Shown here piece after piece: positions 51,844 to 64,000 of a stretch of DNA of 64,000 nt. The notes beneath the pieces are model-generated. The model worked only from the letters and a program-made list of their open reading frames with translations. It did no database searches and was not told the origin of the DNA. The DNA is from Oscarella lobularis. Lineage: Eukaryota; Porifera; Homoscleromorpha; Homosclerophorida; Oscarellidae. A program made the position numbers and the translations under genes. The stretch is taken from contig NC_089181.1 of assembly GCF_947507565.1 (NCBI RefSeq), forward strand, positions 1,806,134 through 1,870,133, written 5' to 3'. Every line of letters starts with the position of its first letter. The stretch's first letter is position 1.

Positions 51844-54827
51844 ATGTCGGAATCCGAGCGTTGTTACAGATTTGAAGACTGCTGTCCTTCTCCTGATCCT
51901 TTTTTTGACGACTACGACGAATACGAGGGATCGGAAGTTCCAGTCGTAATAGACAACGGCGAGTTTCCCCTTCGCTCACGTTTCTGGCTCGAAAACATCT
52001 CGTTTACAGGAGGATACCAGTGCAAAGCCGGCTGGGCAGGCGAATCACAACCAAAACTGATATTTCGAAACGTGACGGCCAAATCGAAAGCGAAAAGGGT
52101 AAGAAGAACAGAGACAACGACGAACTTTTGAACCCGACTCTTTTTTAATTAAATTATTTAAGGAATTTGATGCGTCTACCGTTGGAAGCGATATAGGCAA
52201 CTTGGAAACCGTTCGTTGGGCGTTGCGATCTCAGTTCGACCGAAACGTCGTCACTCATTTCGAAACGCAGGTATGAAAGATCAAATTTTCCTCTTCCGGG
52301 TCTTACGATTCTTTCCGAAGGAACTTGTTTTTGATCACGTGTTCAGTCACTTGGGAATTTCTACGGAGAATTTCGTTGATCATCCTGTCGTTTTGACGGA
52401 ACCGGTTTGCAATCCGAACTACTGTAGAGGAAGTGTGTTGGAAAGGTTTCTTTTATGAGGGAAAATGATTGACGCGTTTTTTTGTTTATTTCTAGTGATG
52501 TCTGAACTTCTGTTTGAATGCTATGGAGTGCCGAGTGTGGCTTATGGAATTGATGCTCTGTTTGGCCTGCATTTTAATCAAAAGCCACCAAGTTAGAGCA
52601 CATTATATCTGTTTGACTTTGGCTGAATTTTTTTTCTTTTTTCAAGATTCAGTTGATTCACTAGTCGTTTCATGTGGATATCAGACGACGCATATCTTGC
52701 CTGTTTTGAAAGGCAGACTTGACGCCAGTCAATGCAAACGGTGTCTTTTTATTTCTATAGACCAAGTTAAGCTTTATTTGAATTTGCGTGCTTCTGGTGT
52801 ATAGTATCAATGTTGGCGGCAGTCACATTGCCTGGTTTCTCCAGCGTCTTCTTCAGCTCAAATATCCAGCGCACCAGCAAGTGGTCACGCTGAGCCGAGC
52901 GGAAGAGCTCATCCATCGGTACGCGTACATGGCTCTCGATTTCGCAGAGGAACTCGACAAATGGCAAAATCCCAATCAAATGATTGACAGAATTATAAAG
53001 ATGCAATTGCCGTACACGCCGGTACGACGAGGTGGTGAACAGTTAGGACTAGTGCTATGCTACTGTCGTCTCCAGATTCCTGTTTTGGATCCTGAAGCGG
53101 CTGCTCTAAAGGAGGAAAGAGAGAAAGAAAAGAAGGCAAGGCAGGGACAGCGTCTTCAGGAAATGGCAGCGAGAAAGCGCCAGGAAAAGGTCGGATAAAT
53201 GAAATTTGTAGAAACTAAAATGTAATCTTGGGACTCAGCTTGAAGAGAACGAGCGACAGTTGGAAGGTTGGCTGTCATTGCTGGCGTTGCGAAATAGTGA
53301 TCCTGATCAATTTGAGGTACGGCGTAATTTTTGACCGCGTGTTATCTTCTCGTTCATCTCGTCTTTTAGAGATTATTATCACACTTCGGGTTTGACTCAG
53401 CTGATGTAAGATAATTGATGATTGATTTGTTCTTTCTCTCTCTCTCTATATATATATACATATTTCTATAGGACTTGGAAGCTTCTATTCAGCAGGTTCA
53501 ACAAAAGATTGTTAAAGCCAGGGCTGCAATGGACGCATCTGTCAAAGACGAAGTGAAGATCTGATTTCGTATCAAAGTTAAACGTTATTTTTCTAATCAG
53601 GTCGACGCGTCATCAGCTGCCAAGAAGCCAAAGGAGGAGGTAAGTCTTCTGCGCTTTGTCGCTCGCTATTCAGCGAATTCTTCTCATTCTCAGACGAACG
53701 TTAGCGAAGAATGGCTCCAGGACTTGAAGGACAGGCGAAGGGTTAGTACCGGTAGTAGATTTTTCACGAAACCAAAGGCAGCTAACCGTTCTTTTAGGCT
53801 CTCATAGATTCGCGCTATCAACGTCAAATGAAGCGACGTCAGCTATCCGACAAGCGTAGCATGGCATCGAAAGAAAGAATGCGTATTATAGCGGAACTGG
53901 CACGCAACGACACAGGTAGCAAACATTGATTAGTCGACTTGGTGACCTGATCAGCTACACTGCGCGCAGTGACAGGCAACAGTCGCGGCAAACCAGCCAA
54001 AGAGGACACCTTCGGTCAGAACGACGACGACTGGCACGTTTATAGAGAAATCGTGCGTGCAAGTATCCGCTAATAGAAGGGAGCCAGCCTCTCTATATCC
54101 GCGATCGTTTCAGAATAAGGAGTCCATTGATTCTGACAACGAAAAAGACGAGGCGGAATTGAAGCAGCTCGAGCAACTGCTGCGACAACACGATCCCGAG
54201 TTCCAACCGAGCACCGTTCAACACGTCGGCATCGACGCCGCTTCCTTCTATCAACTCCATTTGGGAATCGAACGATTTCGGTGAGAAAAAAAATATATAT
54301 ATATATCTGATGATGAAACGAATGTTTGTGCTAGATCGCCCGAGCTTCTCTATCAGCCGTCTCTCATCGGCGTCGATCAGGCGGGAATTGCCGAGACGAT
54401 TCAGTTCGTTTTGAAGCACTACGATCCCGAAGATCAACAGCGTCTCGTCGACGTATAGTGCACCTCTTGAATGATACATTACTTCTTGACTTCATTTTCA
54501 GAATGTATTCGTGACGGGCGGAAGTGCGACTTTACCGAATTTTCTCGATCGCTTGAAACTGGAGCTCCAAGCCGCGAGGCCGTTCAAGTCAAAATTTTCC
54601 GTATCCTGCAGCAGTGAGTAAAAACAGCCAAGTGCCTCGATTCTCTTGTTAACCTTGTTTTTTTAGAGGATCCCGTGTTTGATGCGTGGTCTGGAGCAAG
54701 CAGCTGGGCGCAGGATGTCGAGAGTAAAAGCGGATTCGTATCGAGGCAAGAGTACTTTGAGTGTGGCTCAGACTATTTGAAAGAACACTACGCGTCAAAC
54801 GCGTTCGTCCCTTCGAACACAACCTAG
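51844..54827 (+). CDS. ACTR5: ACTR5 (Arp5), INO80 complex subunit
   Basis: About 15 exons. Starts [12 protein letters not shown] at 51844; the actin fold begins VVIDNG, then [20 protein letters not shown]. Later: [53 protein letters not shown] long charged insertion follows that is characteristic of Arp5 ([21 protein letters not shown] through [20 protein letters not shown]). The fold resumes with [18 protein letters not shown] and [18 protein letters not shown], ending [30 protein letters not shown] and TAG 54825-54827. Arp5 couples INO80 ATPase activity to nucleosome sliding in the nucleus. Two open segments must be introns because they break the family alignment: 51959-52009 (51 nt, GC-AG) and 53022-53075 (54 nt, GT-AG). 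Convergent with the sulfurtransferase gene. Confidence 0.92.
53433..53459 (+). repeat. CT/TA simple repeat in an ACTR5 intron
   Basis: A short (tc)n run followed by (ta)n. It lies in the intron before the exon [12 protein letters not shown]. Confidence 0.8.
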
Positions 54828-54904
54828 ATAGTTGTCGTCCTAGCTAGAGAATCGTTCACTTAGGAGTGTAGTAAATAATTTATATTGGGGAGACCTCTAT
54901 TGTG

Positions 54905-56279
54905 TCAGGCAATGGTACCTTCTTCGTTCTTTGTAACGATCTGCTGTGGACCGGCTTTGAGTGCCCATTCCGTCCATGCCCCCTGTATTGAGTGGCGTTT
55001 CTTATACTGTATATGTGGGTCACTCTTCTCCTCCTTACGTCATAAACGGCAACGTTCTCTTGATTGCACACGAACGCCGCGAATGCAATGAGACAAGCAG
55101 TAATTCCTGATCCGCACGTGGCAATCATTGGCTTGGACAGCGAAATGCCAGCGCTGTCAAAGACTAGGAAAAGCGACAATGAATCATTTTTGCACACACT
55201 GTCTCTCTTTTCTTCACCTTTCAAAAGTTCTTTGGACGATTTCAACGTTCTCGTCTGTGGATCGAGTAGGGACTGATAGTGAACGTTGCGTGAATGAGAT
55301 ATGTGTCCACTAGGCAACCCTAAGAGCCAATGATTTCATAAGATCAACCATTGATTTGCAACAAACCTGGCCTTGGCTCTGGCGCTGTGCCATCAAACCT
55401 GCCTTCAGACCGAGCATCGGCTACCTGAATGACCGATTCTAACGAAATAATGCAGCGAATGTTCAGATATCTCACCTGTTCCACGTTGGACTGTACGTTC
55501 TCCTTTATATCTTGAAAAGTCCTCACAAGTCCTGATCTGAATTCGTGGACTCTGAACGTGGCGGATGCCTGATGATCAGGTATACCAAATCAACATTCTC
55601 CGTCTACAGAACGCTCATTTCAATTTACAATCGGCGCCTTGGCCTGGCCATCTTCGACACTGCAGCCGTTCTCTATCCACTTAGGCAATCCTCCATCCAA
55701 AACAGACACGTCGTCGTGTCCAAAGACCTTAATTAGTTCTGATTTCCGTATCCACGAACAAGAACGCTTTCGGACTCACCCTGAACGTCCACCAAACACG
55801 AGCAGCTGAGAAAAGTCCTGAAGCATTGTTGTCGTACACAACGACGTGAGAATCATTTCCAATACCCAGCTAATAGAATCATTGATTCAATAAACGTATA
55901 TATGACATAGCCTCAAGTCTTAGGTAGATGTGGGAACCTTGGCAACGTGCTCTTCAAATTCGCTCGGACTGGGTAGCATGTGAGGCAGATCGGATTTCTG
56001 ATCTGCAATTCGGTCCACGTCGAAAAACTGGGCCGTTGGAATTCTTCGTCTGCGCAAACGGAGTTTAGTTTAGTCGTCGCTTGCGATGCGCGTTAACTCA
56101 ACTGAGCAAATTCTTCGCTTGCATTTCGTCCCGTTGCGGGCATGTGCCACGAGGCGTCTAGAATTCTGAGGAAAAGGTAAGCTTTCTAAACGTAAACCAG
56201 CTTGCCTAATCCTTCCGAGACCTTCTCTAAGGCGGTTAGAGAGCCACAAGGCCCCCACTAGCGGTTGAACGCGAGCCAT
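54905..56279 (-). CDS. Rhodanese-family sulfurtransferase, 3-mercaptopyruvate type
   Basis: Multi-exon. Exon 1 starts [17 protein letters not shown] at 56279. Following exons give [78 protein letters not shown] (first rhodanese domain) and then [39 protein letters not shown]. The active-site loop is [11 protein letters not shown] (about 55120-55085), matching the CG(S/T)G(V/I)TAC of mercaptopyruvate sulfurtransferase rather than the thiosulfate type. Ends GTIA, TGA 54907-54905. It transfers sulfane sulfur from 3-mercaptopyruvate, with roles in cysteine breakdown and hydrogen sulfide formation. The N-terminus could be a weak mitochondrial presequence. Start lies 59 bases from the stop of the OGT-like gene on the same strand. 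Confidence 0.88.
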
Positions 56280-56338
56280 GTGACTAAATGACGTCGTACG
56301 TGGACGTCCGGATAAATAAAGGGAAGTTATGCATATAA

Positions 56339-59213
56339 TTACGATTTCAAATCGAATCTCTTATTGGTATTAAAGTGATTGTGTTTTACATCCATTGATA
56401 TTGAAATCTCCCGATGTTTACCTCCTGCTGCATAAGCTTTCCAAATCATACGCATTGACTCTTCCAATACGTGATGCAAGACACGGCTGTTGAATAGAGG
56501 CCTGTTTTGCTCCCTTTTACTACTCTTCAGCTCCTGCAATACTCTAAGCAGTTCTTGCGGCCTTTTCCAATATTCTATAGCTCGAAAAATGTACCTATGA
56601 AAATTTAGATGGAAAAGGAGCTAGACATCATCAAAATGCTCACTCTTCTCTCGTTTTGGCAACAAGACTCTTTCCTTGGCCACTGCCGACGATTATGCTA
56701 GCGGTCATTCGCGACGAGGTTGTTTTGCCAAGCAAAGCCAACACAGGAATGCCGTGATTCAATAAATCAGCAGCGCGAATATACGAATTATAGAGAAACG
56801 CTTCTAGGCACAAATCACACACGGAATCTAATTCCATTTGACCCTCAGATAAGAAAACACCGACGTTAGCTAAATTCGCTCTCACACAGTCTCTCGTCTT
56901 CTTACTGGGTACTGTACGATTTTGCTGTACAAATGAATTCTGTCTCGCAATCCGTTCGCTTTGAACTCTTGATCAATAGTGGCTTCTGCTTGAGAACATG
57001 AGAGATAATATAACAACTGAAGGCGCAGCATACCTGCGGATTTTGCCACGAAAAAGAAGACCATGTGAGCTTGAGGTGAATTCGTTAATATTTCAATCCA
57101 CGCACGAAAGGTGACAGGATCCACGCCCAAATAATGTATCTAATAAAAAAGTCAGCACGGTCACTAACACGCCGTCGTCGAACCTCCGGAACGTAGCAAA
57201 AGACGAAGTCACTGTCTTTTATACCAAACTTTTTACGATTAATAGTAGCTTTTAAAATACCTGTGCGTCACAATGGGCATTAGTAGTGGACCACGCTCAT
57301 AAAAAAAAAGGACTTACTATCTTTAAGCCACAATTCTGGCAAGGCAACCTCTTTCCACGTTCGCGGAGCAACAAGTGGAGGAATAGACAAACTAATCAGC
57401 TTCTCCGTGAAGTGTGAGCTATTGGGACAGGCAACGGGATCGCAGACAAAATAGTCAATAGCCTCTGATCCCGTAGTACCTGAAAAAGAAAAACAGATAG
57501 TAAATGACAGACGAAGATTCTAAAAACACTGACTTGGATATCCGAAAAAGGCAATCTGTATTGGAGCCGGTCGTGCAGCTAAAATTTCGTGACGCGCCAA
57601 ATAGAAGTGGCCCATGACGTCAAATAGCATGTGAATTCGGTCTCCGGCGATGCGCGCAACGGCCTGATCGGTGTCCAGTCGATGCAGATAAACGAAATTA
57701 TTGACGCCAAACGTCTGCTCATACTGCAACATAACGTTCGGCGAGTTATATGATCAACTAAGAGTTCTTCTTCTACCCATTTTGTCAATTCGTCTCGATG
57801 TTCGCTGAGCATGTAAATGAATATCTCGTATTTCGAGCTGTTTACCCACACGGACAAGAGTCGATGAAGGGAGAAGCTAGCCTTAAAAACAGATTTTTCG
57901 TTTCTGAAAGCGCGACGTCGTTTCTCACGTCGTGCTGGTAAAACCAAGTGCCAATAAAACCGATTCTCAATCGCTTAGCCTTCTTGTACTCAACATCTAA
58001 CGTTTTGAGTATTTTCTGAACGTTGCCTCGCTTTTCCTTCATTTTGATCCAATCCATAGCCGCTATGATTCGGGTAACATTCTTAATCTAGGAGCACGTT
58101 AATGATCGCACGAGAAAAAAAGTTTAGTTCATCGCGATTCTATATACTTCGACGGGGCTGAATTCAAAAGGGAGAAAAATAGAAGGACTGCATTTGAAAT
58201 CACGAGCCTTTTCATTCTTCACCACACGCGCGTAATTGTCGACAACCTGACCGAGAACGTCCTTCTGCATCTTCACAAGTACGAAATTCGACTCCCAGCT
58301 GACTCGCGCACCAACAGCCGCATAGCACCTACGCAGCAAAGACTCTCTCACTCACGCGCGAACTCTCGCATTCTCTCACGCAGCCTCGGGCACATTGGAG
58401 AACTTTTTCACGTAAGCTCGAGCGACGTCGTGCACGTTCTCGACGAGACCGTAAGCCAACGACACGTCGCAGTACATGCGAAAAGCGAGCTCTTGCTAAA
58501 GAACAAATAAAAAATAAAAAAGAAGTTGGACGACACTCTTGATCCTCTCCTACATAGCGTTTCACGTGCTTGTCATCCGTGGCTGCTACTACGTTCATTG
58601 TCGATCTGACCGCTTCGCGACTATATTTCAACGCGTCGACGAGTTCGCCCGTAAAACGCTTCGCGAGCGATGCTTGAACGAGCGCTCGCACTTTCTCGCT
58701 TCTCGTCGGCGTCAAGACGTCGAGAACGGTCTCGACGTAGTAGACGCTTCGAGCGTACATATTCGCTTTCTGCAGATCGTCGGCGATCTGCAAGTGCGTT
58801 TCGACGTCGTCCGGATGGTACTTCAGGAGAAGCGAGTCGTAGGCGAGCGCATCGATGAAGCGGTTCTGGCGATGATAGACGGCACTCGCTGCTCGGAGAC
58901 AGTTGTAGCAGCGCGGTCCGAGAGCAACGGCCTTCTTGATGCTCTCTTCCGCCTCTTTGTGCATATCCAATTCCAAATATGCTCCAGCTGGAATTAGAAA
59001 ACTATAATTAATTAATTAATTAAATTAATTGCTGAGGTATTTCCCAAACTATTTCGGTCATGCGTGTTATGTTGCTATAGAAACTTTTTTGACGTCACGT
59101 CGTTTTGTACCGATGTTGGAGAATAACGGCGCTTCATTGACGGTTTCGGATAATATGAGAAAACAGCCGAGCGCCGCATTGAATTGGCCGGTATTGTAGT
59201 AATGTTTTCCCAT
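56339..59213 (-). CDS. OGT/SPINDLY-like glycosyltransferase (GT41) with short TPR region
   Basis: Multi-exon. The 5' exon encodes GKHYYNTGQFNAALGCFLIL (start ATG 59213), then AYLELDMHKEAEESIKKAVA and AYDSLLLKYHPDDVETHLQI, TPR-like helices. The middle exons have FLPFEFSPVEVYRIA and AKRLRIGFIGTWFYQHDVR (about 57990-57915), aligning with the start of the GT41 catalytic domain. FDVMGHFYLARHEILAARPA, PIQIAFFGYPS and TTGSEAIDYFVCDP (57640-57470) match the OGT/SPY core motif. A C-terminal UDP-sugar region is suggested by LEAFLYNSYIRAADLLNHGI and PVLALLGKT (about 56800-56710). The usual Thr-Thr nucleotide-binding phrase is not obvious, and the TPR part is far shorter than in OGT. It probably adds a sugar to Ser/Thr of cytosolic proteins, but donor and activity are unsure. 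Confidence 0.7.
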
Positions 59214-59500
59214 CTTTCTATATACGCGTGCATAGAGCGTCGTACAACGATCGCCGCAGGGCTCGTTTACTGTATCGTGCTCCCCGGCGAAACGTTGCAG
59301 ACCCGTCTGACGACTTCCGCTCCAGTCAAAACGAAGGAGAGGAGCGAGAGAAACGCGACGGCGACGACGATCATCGTCGAGTTCCGCACGACAACCGGGA
59401 AATCACGCGACACGCTGGGTCCCGTACATATTTACAAAAATCGTCCTAGGCGTGGCCTCGTTCGACTCCAGTTTGCGTGCACGTTGTTTCGCGTCCGGTC
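59214..59500. promoter_or_regulatory. Divergent intergenic region between the OGT-like gene and ICAP-1
   Basis: 287 bases between start codons pointing apart. GC-rich and CpG-rich (cgtcg, cgacg words). No TATA element was recognised. Confidence 0.4.
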
Positions 59501-60681
59501 ATGTTTGGTCGTCGAAAGAAGTCGGTGGGAACAAAACTCGGCGAGTCGGCCGCAGCGGCGGCGGCGGCGGCGGCTGCAGCGCCGTCGAATCCAAAAGAAA
59601 GACGATACCAAGTAATTTGGACCACAGCAAACATTTAATCGACTCCATTCACATAAAAGAGCGCTTCTCGTTCGTCAGATCCTCGCTAACACGAAGTTAG
59701 CGAGATGGGGCGGAGACCCAATTACTACTTATTAGTCATTCATTTGATTGGCTGTTACCATTATTGCCTGTCTCTGATCTCTTAGTCCCGAGACGATGTC
59801 GGCGAAATGAGTATCGATAACGCAGAAGACGCCGCTGTTCTGTGGGCAATGGATCACGGTCCCGAGCAGCGTTGGGAAGACGAGGCTGAAATTGACTACA
59901 CACAACTACAGCAGCAGGCCTCAGCCGATAAACGTCAGTCGTGGGTCGAAGGGAGGGGGGGGGGACTTTTAATTAATAAATTTTGTTTCTTTTTATAGGA
60001 ATGCCAAGCCTGTTCAACTACAGCAATTCATCGTCACATCGAATGAAAGTGAATTGTTTTTCTGTGTGGGGAAAATGTTTTGAGTTTGATTTGGTTTTTC
60101 GGCTAAGTTTCTTGGAATGTTGAAAAGCGTTCAGGGAAGACTTCCTCCGCAGGAGGGCAGAACGGACTTGTTGGAAACTATTGATCTTGCTCAGGTTATA
60201 ACTGAAATCTAGTGCCTGTGAAACAAAAGGAGATTTTTTTTCTTTCGTCTAAAGCGTCAAGGAAAACTACCGTGGATGTCTTCAGACGAAGACGAACGCG
60301 TCGTGTCCATTTCTCGATACGGCATGAAAGTGATGGATTGCTTCAGCAAGGCAAGTCGAGAAAATTAAAATCGCTTAATTAATTAATTAACGTTCTTGTG
60401 TTACACAGCAAGTACACATGCGTCATCCCTTGCACCGAATCGCGAGCATCATCTTTTACGAAGACGGCTTCGGTAAAAATATGCTCGCTTTCAAAATTGG
60501 TGCCGCCGAGGAGGAGATCTATGACTGCTACATATACGAATGCGAATCGGAGGTAAGAACGATACTATATCTAATAGATTCATTCGTTCATTGCCCTTAG
60601 AAACACGCCAAAGATATCTGTCTTACTCTGGCGCAAGCGTTTGATGCCGTTTACCAAAGGAATACCTTAGAGGGTCAGTGA
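59501..60681 (+). CDS. ITGB1BP1: ICAP-1 (integrin beta-1-binding protein 1) homologue
   Basis: Exon 1 is 59501-59611 (MFGRRKKSVGTKLGES followed by ten alanines); exon 2 starts at 59787. Later exons encode the PTB domain: FLGMLKSVQGRLPPQEGRTD, LLETIDLAQRQGKLPW, VVSISRYGMKVMD, HPLHRIASIIFYEDGFGKNM, YDCYIYECES, KHAKDICLTLAQAFDAVYQR. This order and phrasing match ICAP-1, whose PTB domain binds the integrin beta-1 tail and, through its N-terminus, KRIT1. The basic N-terminal cluster RRKK resembles the nuclear-localisation/KRIT1-binding stretch of ICAP-1. The donor after exon 2 (about 59938) is weak, so that junction is tentative. Stop TGA 60679-60681. Tail to tail with CCM2, 108 bases apart. Confidence 0.82.
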
Positions 60682-60789
60682 GACGCTTTTTTACCCCCTC
60701 ATGCTAAGTAGATGCAATCGAACAAACGCCTTACTTAGTTATGAAAAAACTCCCAAACATACAAAAAATAAGAATAGTGTTATCAAACT

Positions 60790-62582
60790 CTACGTCAGAC
60801 TGAGCTCTAATTCCTCCATTTCATTTTGAATGCTCGAGAGCACATCATCAACAGTGGCTGGCTCCTTAGGCGGTGCCGGTGCCGGCGGCGGCGGCGGCGG
60901 CGGTGGCGGACTGGCGGCGGTCAGAGGACTCAAAGCAGCGGCGTTATCGTTCGACTCTTCGCGACCGAGACGCGGAGGACCGGCACTGGTGCGCTTGCCG
61001 CGACGCTGCTTCTCGCCGCTGCCGCCGCCACCTCCGGCACTGCTGCCCATGTGCGATGCAAGAAAACTCTCGAAGTGACTGCGATGTTCTGCTGAAATGA
61101 ATGCGCGCATTCCTAAGGGAAAAAAAAGAGAGATTAGATCAACTAACAGAATAAATGAATGTACCGGGTAGGAGAAATTTTCGTTGTTCGCCATAGAGAG
61201 CGACGAGACGATCCAAGAAGCTGGTGATGTCTCGGTTGAGCCGAAAGTCGGTTAGAATCTGAGCGAATATTTTCAATTCGTGCTGTTGCAGCAGTTTGTG
61301 AACCTGGGAAAGGCGTGACGATGAACTGTGGCTGCTCCAGTTCTATAAACACTTACTTTTTCCATATATTCTTGAACCATCTGCTGACCGACAGAACTAA
61401 GATCCTTATCGTCCTCCTCCTCCTCCTCCTCCTCCTCCTCGTCCGAATCGCTTTCACCTGCGCAGTCATTAGTTGTGAAGGACAGATAAATGCATAATTA
61501 TCATTTCTTGGCTTCCTTACCTGATGCCGGATGATTCGTCTTTCCTTTGGCACTACAACACGGTTAGACGCACGAACTCAATTGTCTACTGCATTAGGTA
61601 CCTTAGAGCAACGGTATCAACTCCAATAAATTCCGCCACATCAGTACTGTGAGATCGAGCGTGCCGGCGTTCACCACTGGTCTCATCAGTAAACGTGGGC
61701 TGTTGTGCTATGCACATCAAAAGAGGGTATATAGAATAGATGAGAAGCCTACACCGTTACCTTGACTTTGAATGGATGTAGCCCTCCCATCATTCTCAAT
61801 CGCATCTTCGAGTTGAGCCATCGTCGCTTCCGTGTAGACCATTTCAAAAGCTTTCGATATGATCTGACAAATCTCCCTGGCATCGGACTGAAGAAAGACC
61901 GCCCAATAGTCTTCAATAGCACGAGTAGGGCACGAGTACAAACCGAATTAAAACAATGAAAAATGTAGCACGTGCACTTCTGCCGTCTCAACGGACCTAA
62001 ATAAATAAATAAATAAATAAATAAAAGTCTAATATACTCCAATTCGACGACGCTACCTCCTTTGATAATGACAAGATGCTGTTGGTCGTCTGCAACGTAG
62101 CTAACCGACGATATCTCGTGAATGGGAAAACGAGCAGCAACAACCTAAATTTTTTTAAAATGTAGGGTACACACCCACATCATGACAGCCCCACCTCGCC
62201 ACTCTGAACCAGTTTGACATTATAAGCGGATAAATTCAACGTAAGAGTCTCGTGTTCAACAGGTTGCCATGGTAAAAGACCTTGACGCTGAAACGAAATT
62301 ATTTATTGATTTATTTATTGTTTTTGTTGTTGTTTTTCTTCTTACTCTCGCATTGTCAATCAGATCTAGGGCCTTAGATCGATTGCCCATGTCTATGTGA
62401 GCCGGAACGTTGTGAATTTCTCCGAGGAGCTGAATAGAAACGGGGAGATCGCGTTTCACGATTCGCGTTCTTGTCGAAGTAACCTGGCATTTTTTCGCCA
62501 CGTATCCTTCTAAAAGGTAGTCCGAATTTGTCTGAAGCTGGTCGTTGCGGCCGATGAGCTCGTTTCGGGCCGCCACGGCCAT
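60790..62582 (-). CDS. CCM2: CCM2 (malcavernin) homologue
   Basis: Start ATG 62582 (MAVAARNELIGRNDQLQT). PTB domain: SDYLLEGYVAKKCQ, LLGEIHNVPAHIDM, ALDLIDNAR, GLLPWQPVEHETLTLNLSAY, NVKLVQSGEV, RFPIHEISSVSYVADDQQHL, and DAREICQIISKAFEMVYTEA (about 61900-61830). A Glu/Asp-rich linker follows, then the C-terminal harmonin-homology domain: HELKIFAQILTDFRLNRDIT, SFLDRLVALYGEQRKFLLP, GMRAFISAEHRSHFESFLAS (61290-61040). The tail has nine prolines and ends MEELELSLT with TAG at 60790. This is the CCM2 layout. CCM2 links KRIT1 to MEKK3 signalling at cell junctions. Segment 62483-62430 (54 nt, GT-AG, no stop) interrupts the PTB strand and is best read as an intron. Divergent from CDK7. Confidence 0.85.
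61997..62025 (+). repeat. (AAAT)n microsatellite in a CCM2 intron
   Basis: About seven tandem ataa units. It lies between the EICQII exon and the NVKLVQSG exon. Confidence 0.9.
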
Positions 62583-62670
62583 ATGGGCGTTGGCTTGCAA
62601 GGGTTGTGTACGCACTTATCCGGGCGCGCAGCAACCGCGAGCGACTAGCGTGCGTCGACACGTCGCCACG
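62583..62670. promoter_or_regulatory. 88-bp bidirectional promoter between CCM2 and CDK7
   Basis: Start codons facing apart with 88 bases between. GC- and CpG-rich (cgtcg, gcgcgc) and without a TATA box, as expected for housekeeping genes. Shared control is inferred. Confidence 0.55.

Positions 62671-64000
<1,330 letters not shown>

Noticed and set aside
61400-61450. (CTC)n run as a regulatory repeat
   Set aside because: It encodes the acidic Glu linker of CCM2 in the sense strand.

Overview
The window is nuclear DNA of an animal with a very compact genome. It has animal-only gene content: CCM2, ICAP-1, DAAM, a VWDE-like EGF receptor-type protein and SUEL lectins. Genes are split by many introns of about 45-80 nt with ordinary GT-AG ends, and the gaps between genes are often under 150 bp. 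A sponge, perhaps a homoscleromorph, would fit the mixture of proteins and the tiny introns. That placement is an inference, since no rRNA or mitochondrial marker is present. Coding exons were read by hand from splice signals and family alignment, so the ends of internal exons are approximate unless given.

Layout. 1-11.6 kb (minus): the 5' part of a VWDE-like gene, an intronless JMJD8-TPR gene, then a complete VWDE-like gene with 17 EGF repeats in one exon, a vWD domain and a transmembrane helix. 12.0-17.1 kb (plus): DAAM formin. 17.3-18.2 kb (minus): an unidentified gene. 18.6-21.4 kb (minus): RTF1, head-to-head with ZFYVE1 (21.5-24.6 kb, plus). 24.7-27.5 kb (plus): two tandem 2-hydroxyacid oxidases. 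27.6-31.3 kb (minus): SEL1L. 31.5-33.2 kb (minus): a P-loop ATPase of AAA/STAND type with no recognised relative. 33.8-36.5 kb (plus): SelO-type AMPylase. 36.6-37.4 kb (plus): SNAP-25/23-like Qbc-SNARE.

37.6-50.3 kb is the accessory part: a tandem array of secreted glycoside hydrolases, each carrying two SUEL lectin domains nested in the hydrolase. Two copies look intact, one lacks its start codon, and one is broken in two by a 3-kb segment holding an intronless gamma-glutamyltransferase gene. 50.3-51.8 kb is non-coding and holds a Tc1/mariner-type MITE with 30-bp terminal inverted repeats.

51.8-64 kb returns to conserved single-copy genes: ACTR5 (plus), a MPST-type sulfurtransferase (minus), a divergent OGT-like GT41 enzyme (minus), ICAP-1/ITGB1BP1 (plus), CCM2 (minus) and the 5' part of CDK7 (plus). 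ICAP-1 and CCM2, two proteins of the KRIT1/CCM adhesion complex, lie tail to tail. Functional themes otherwise are those of unrelated neighbours: transcription (RTF1, CDK7, ACTR5), ER quality control and membrane traffic (SEL1L, ZFYVE1, SNAP), and peroxisomal oxidation (the oxidase pair).
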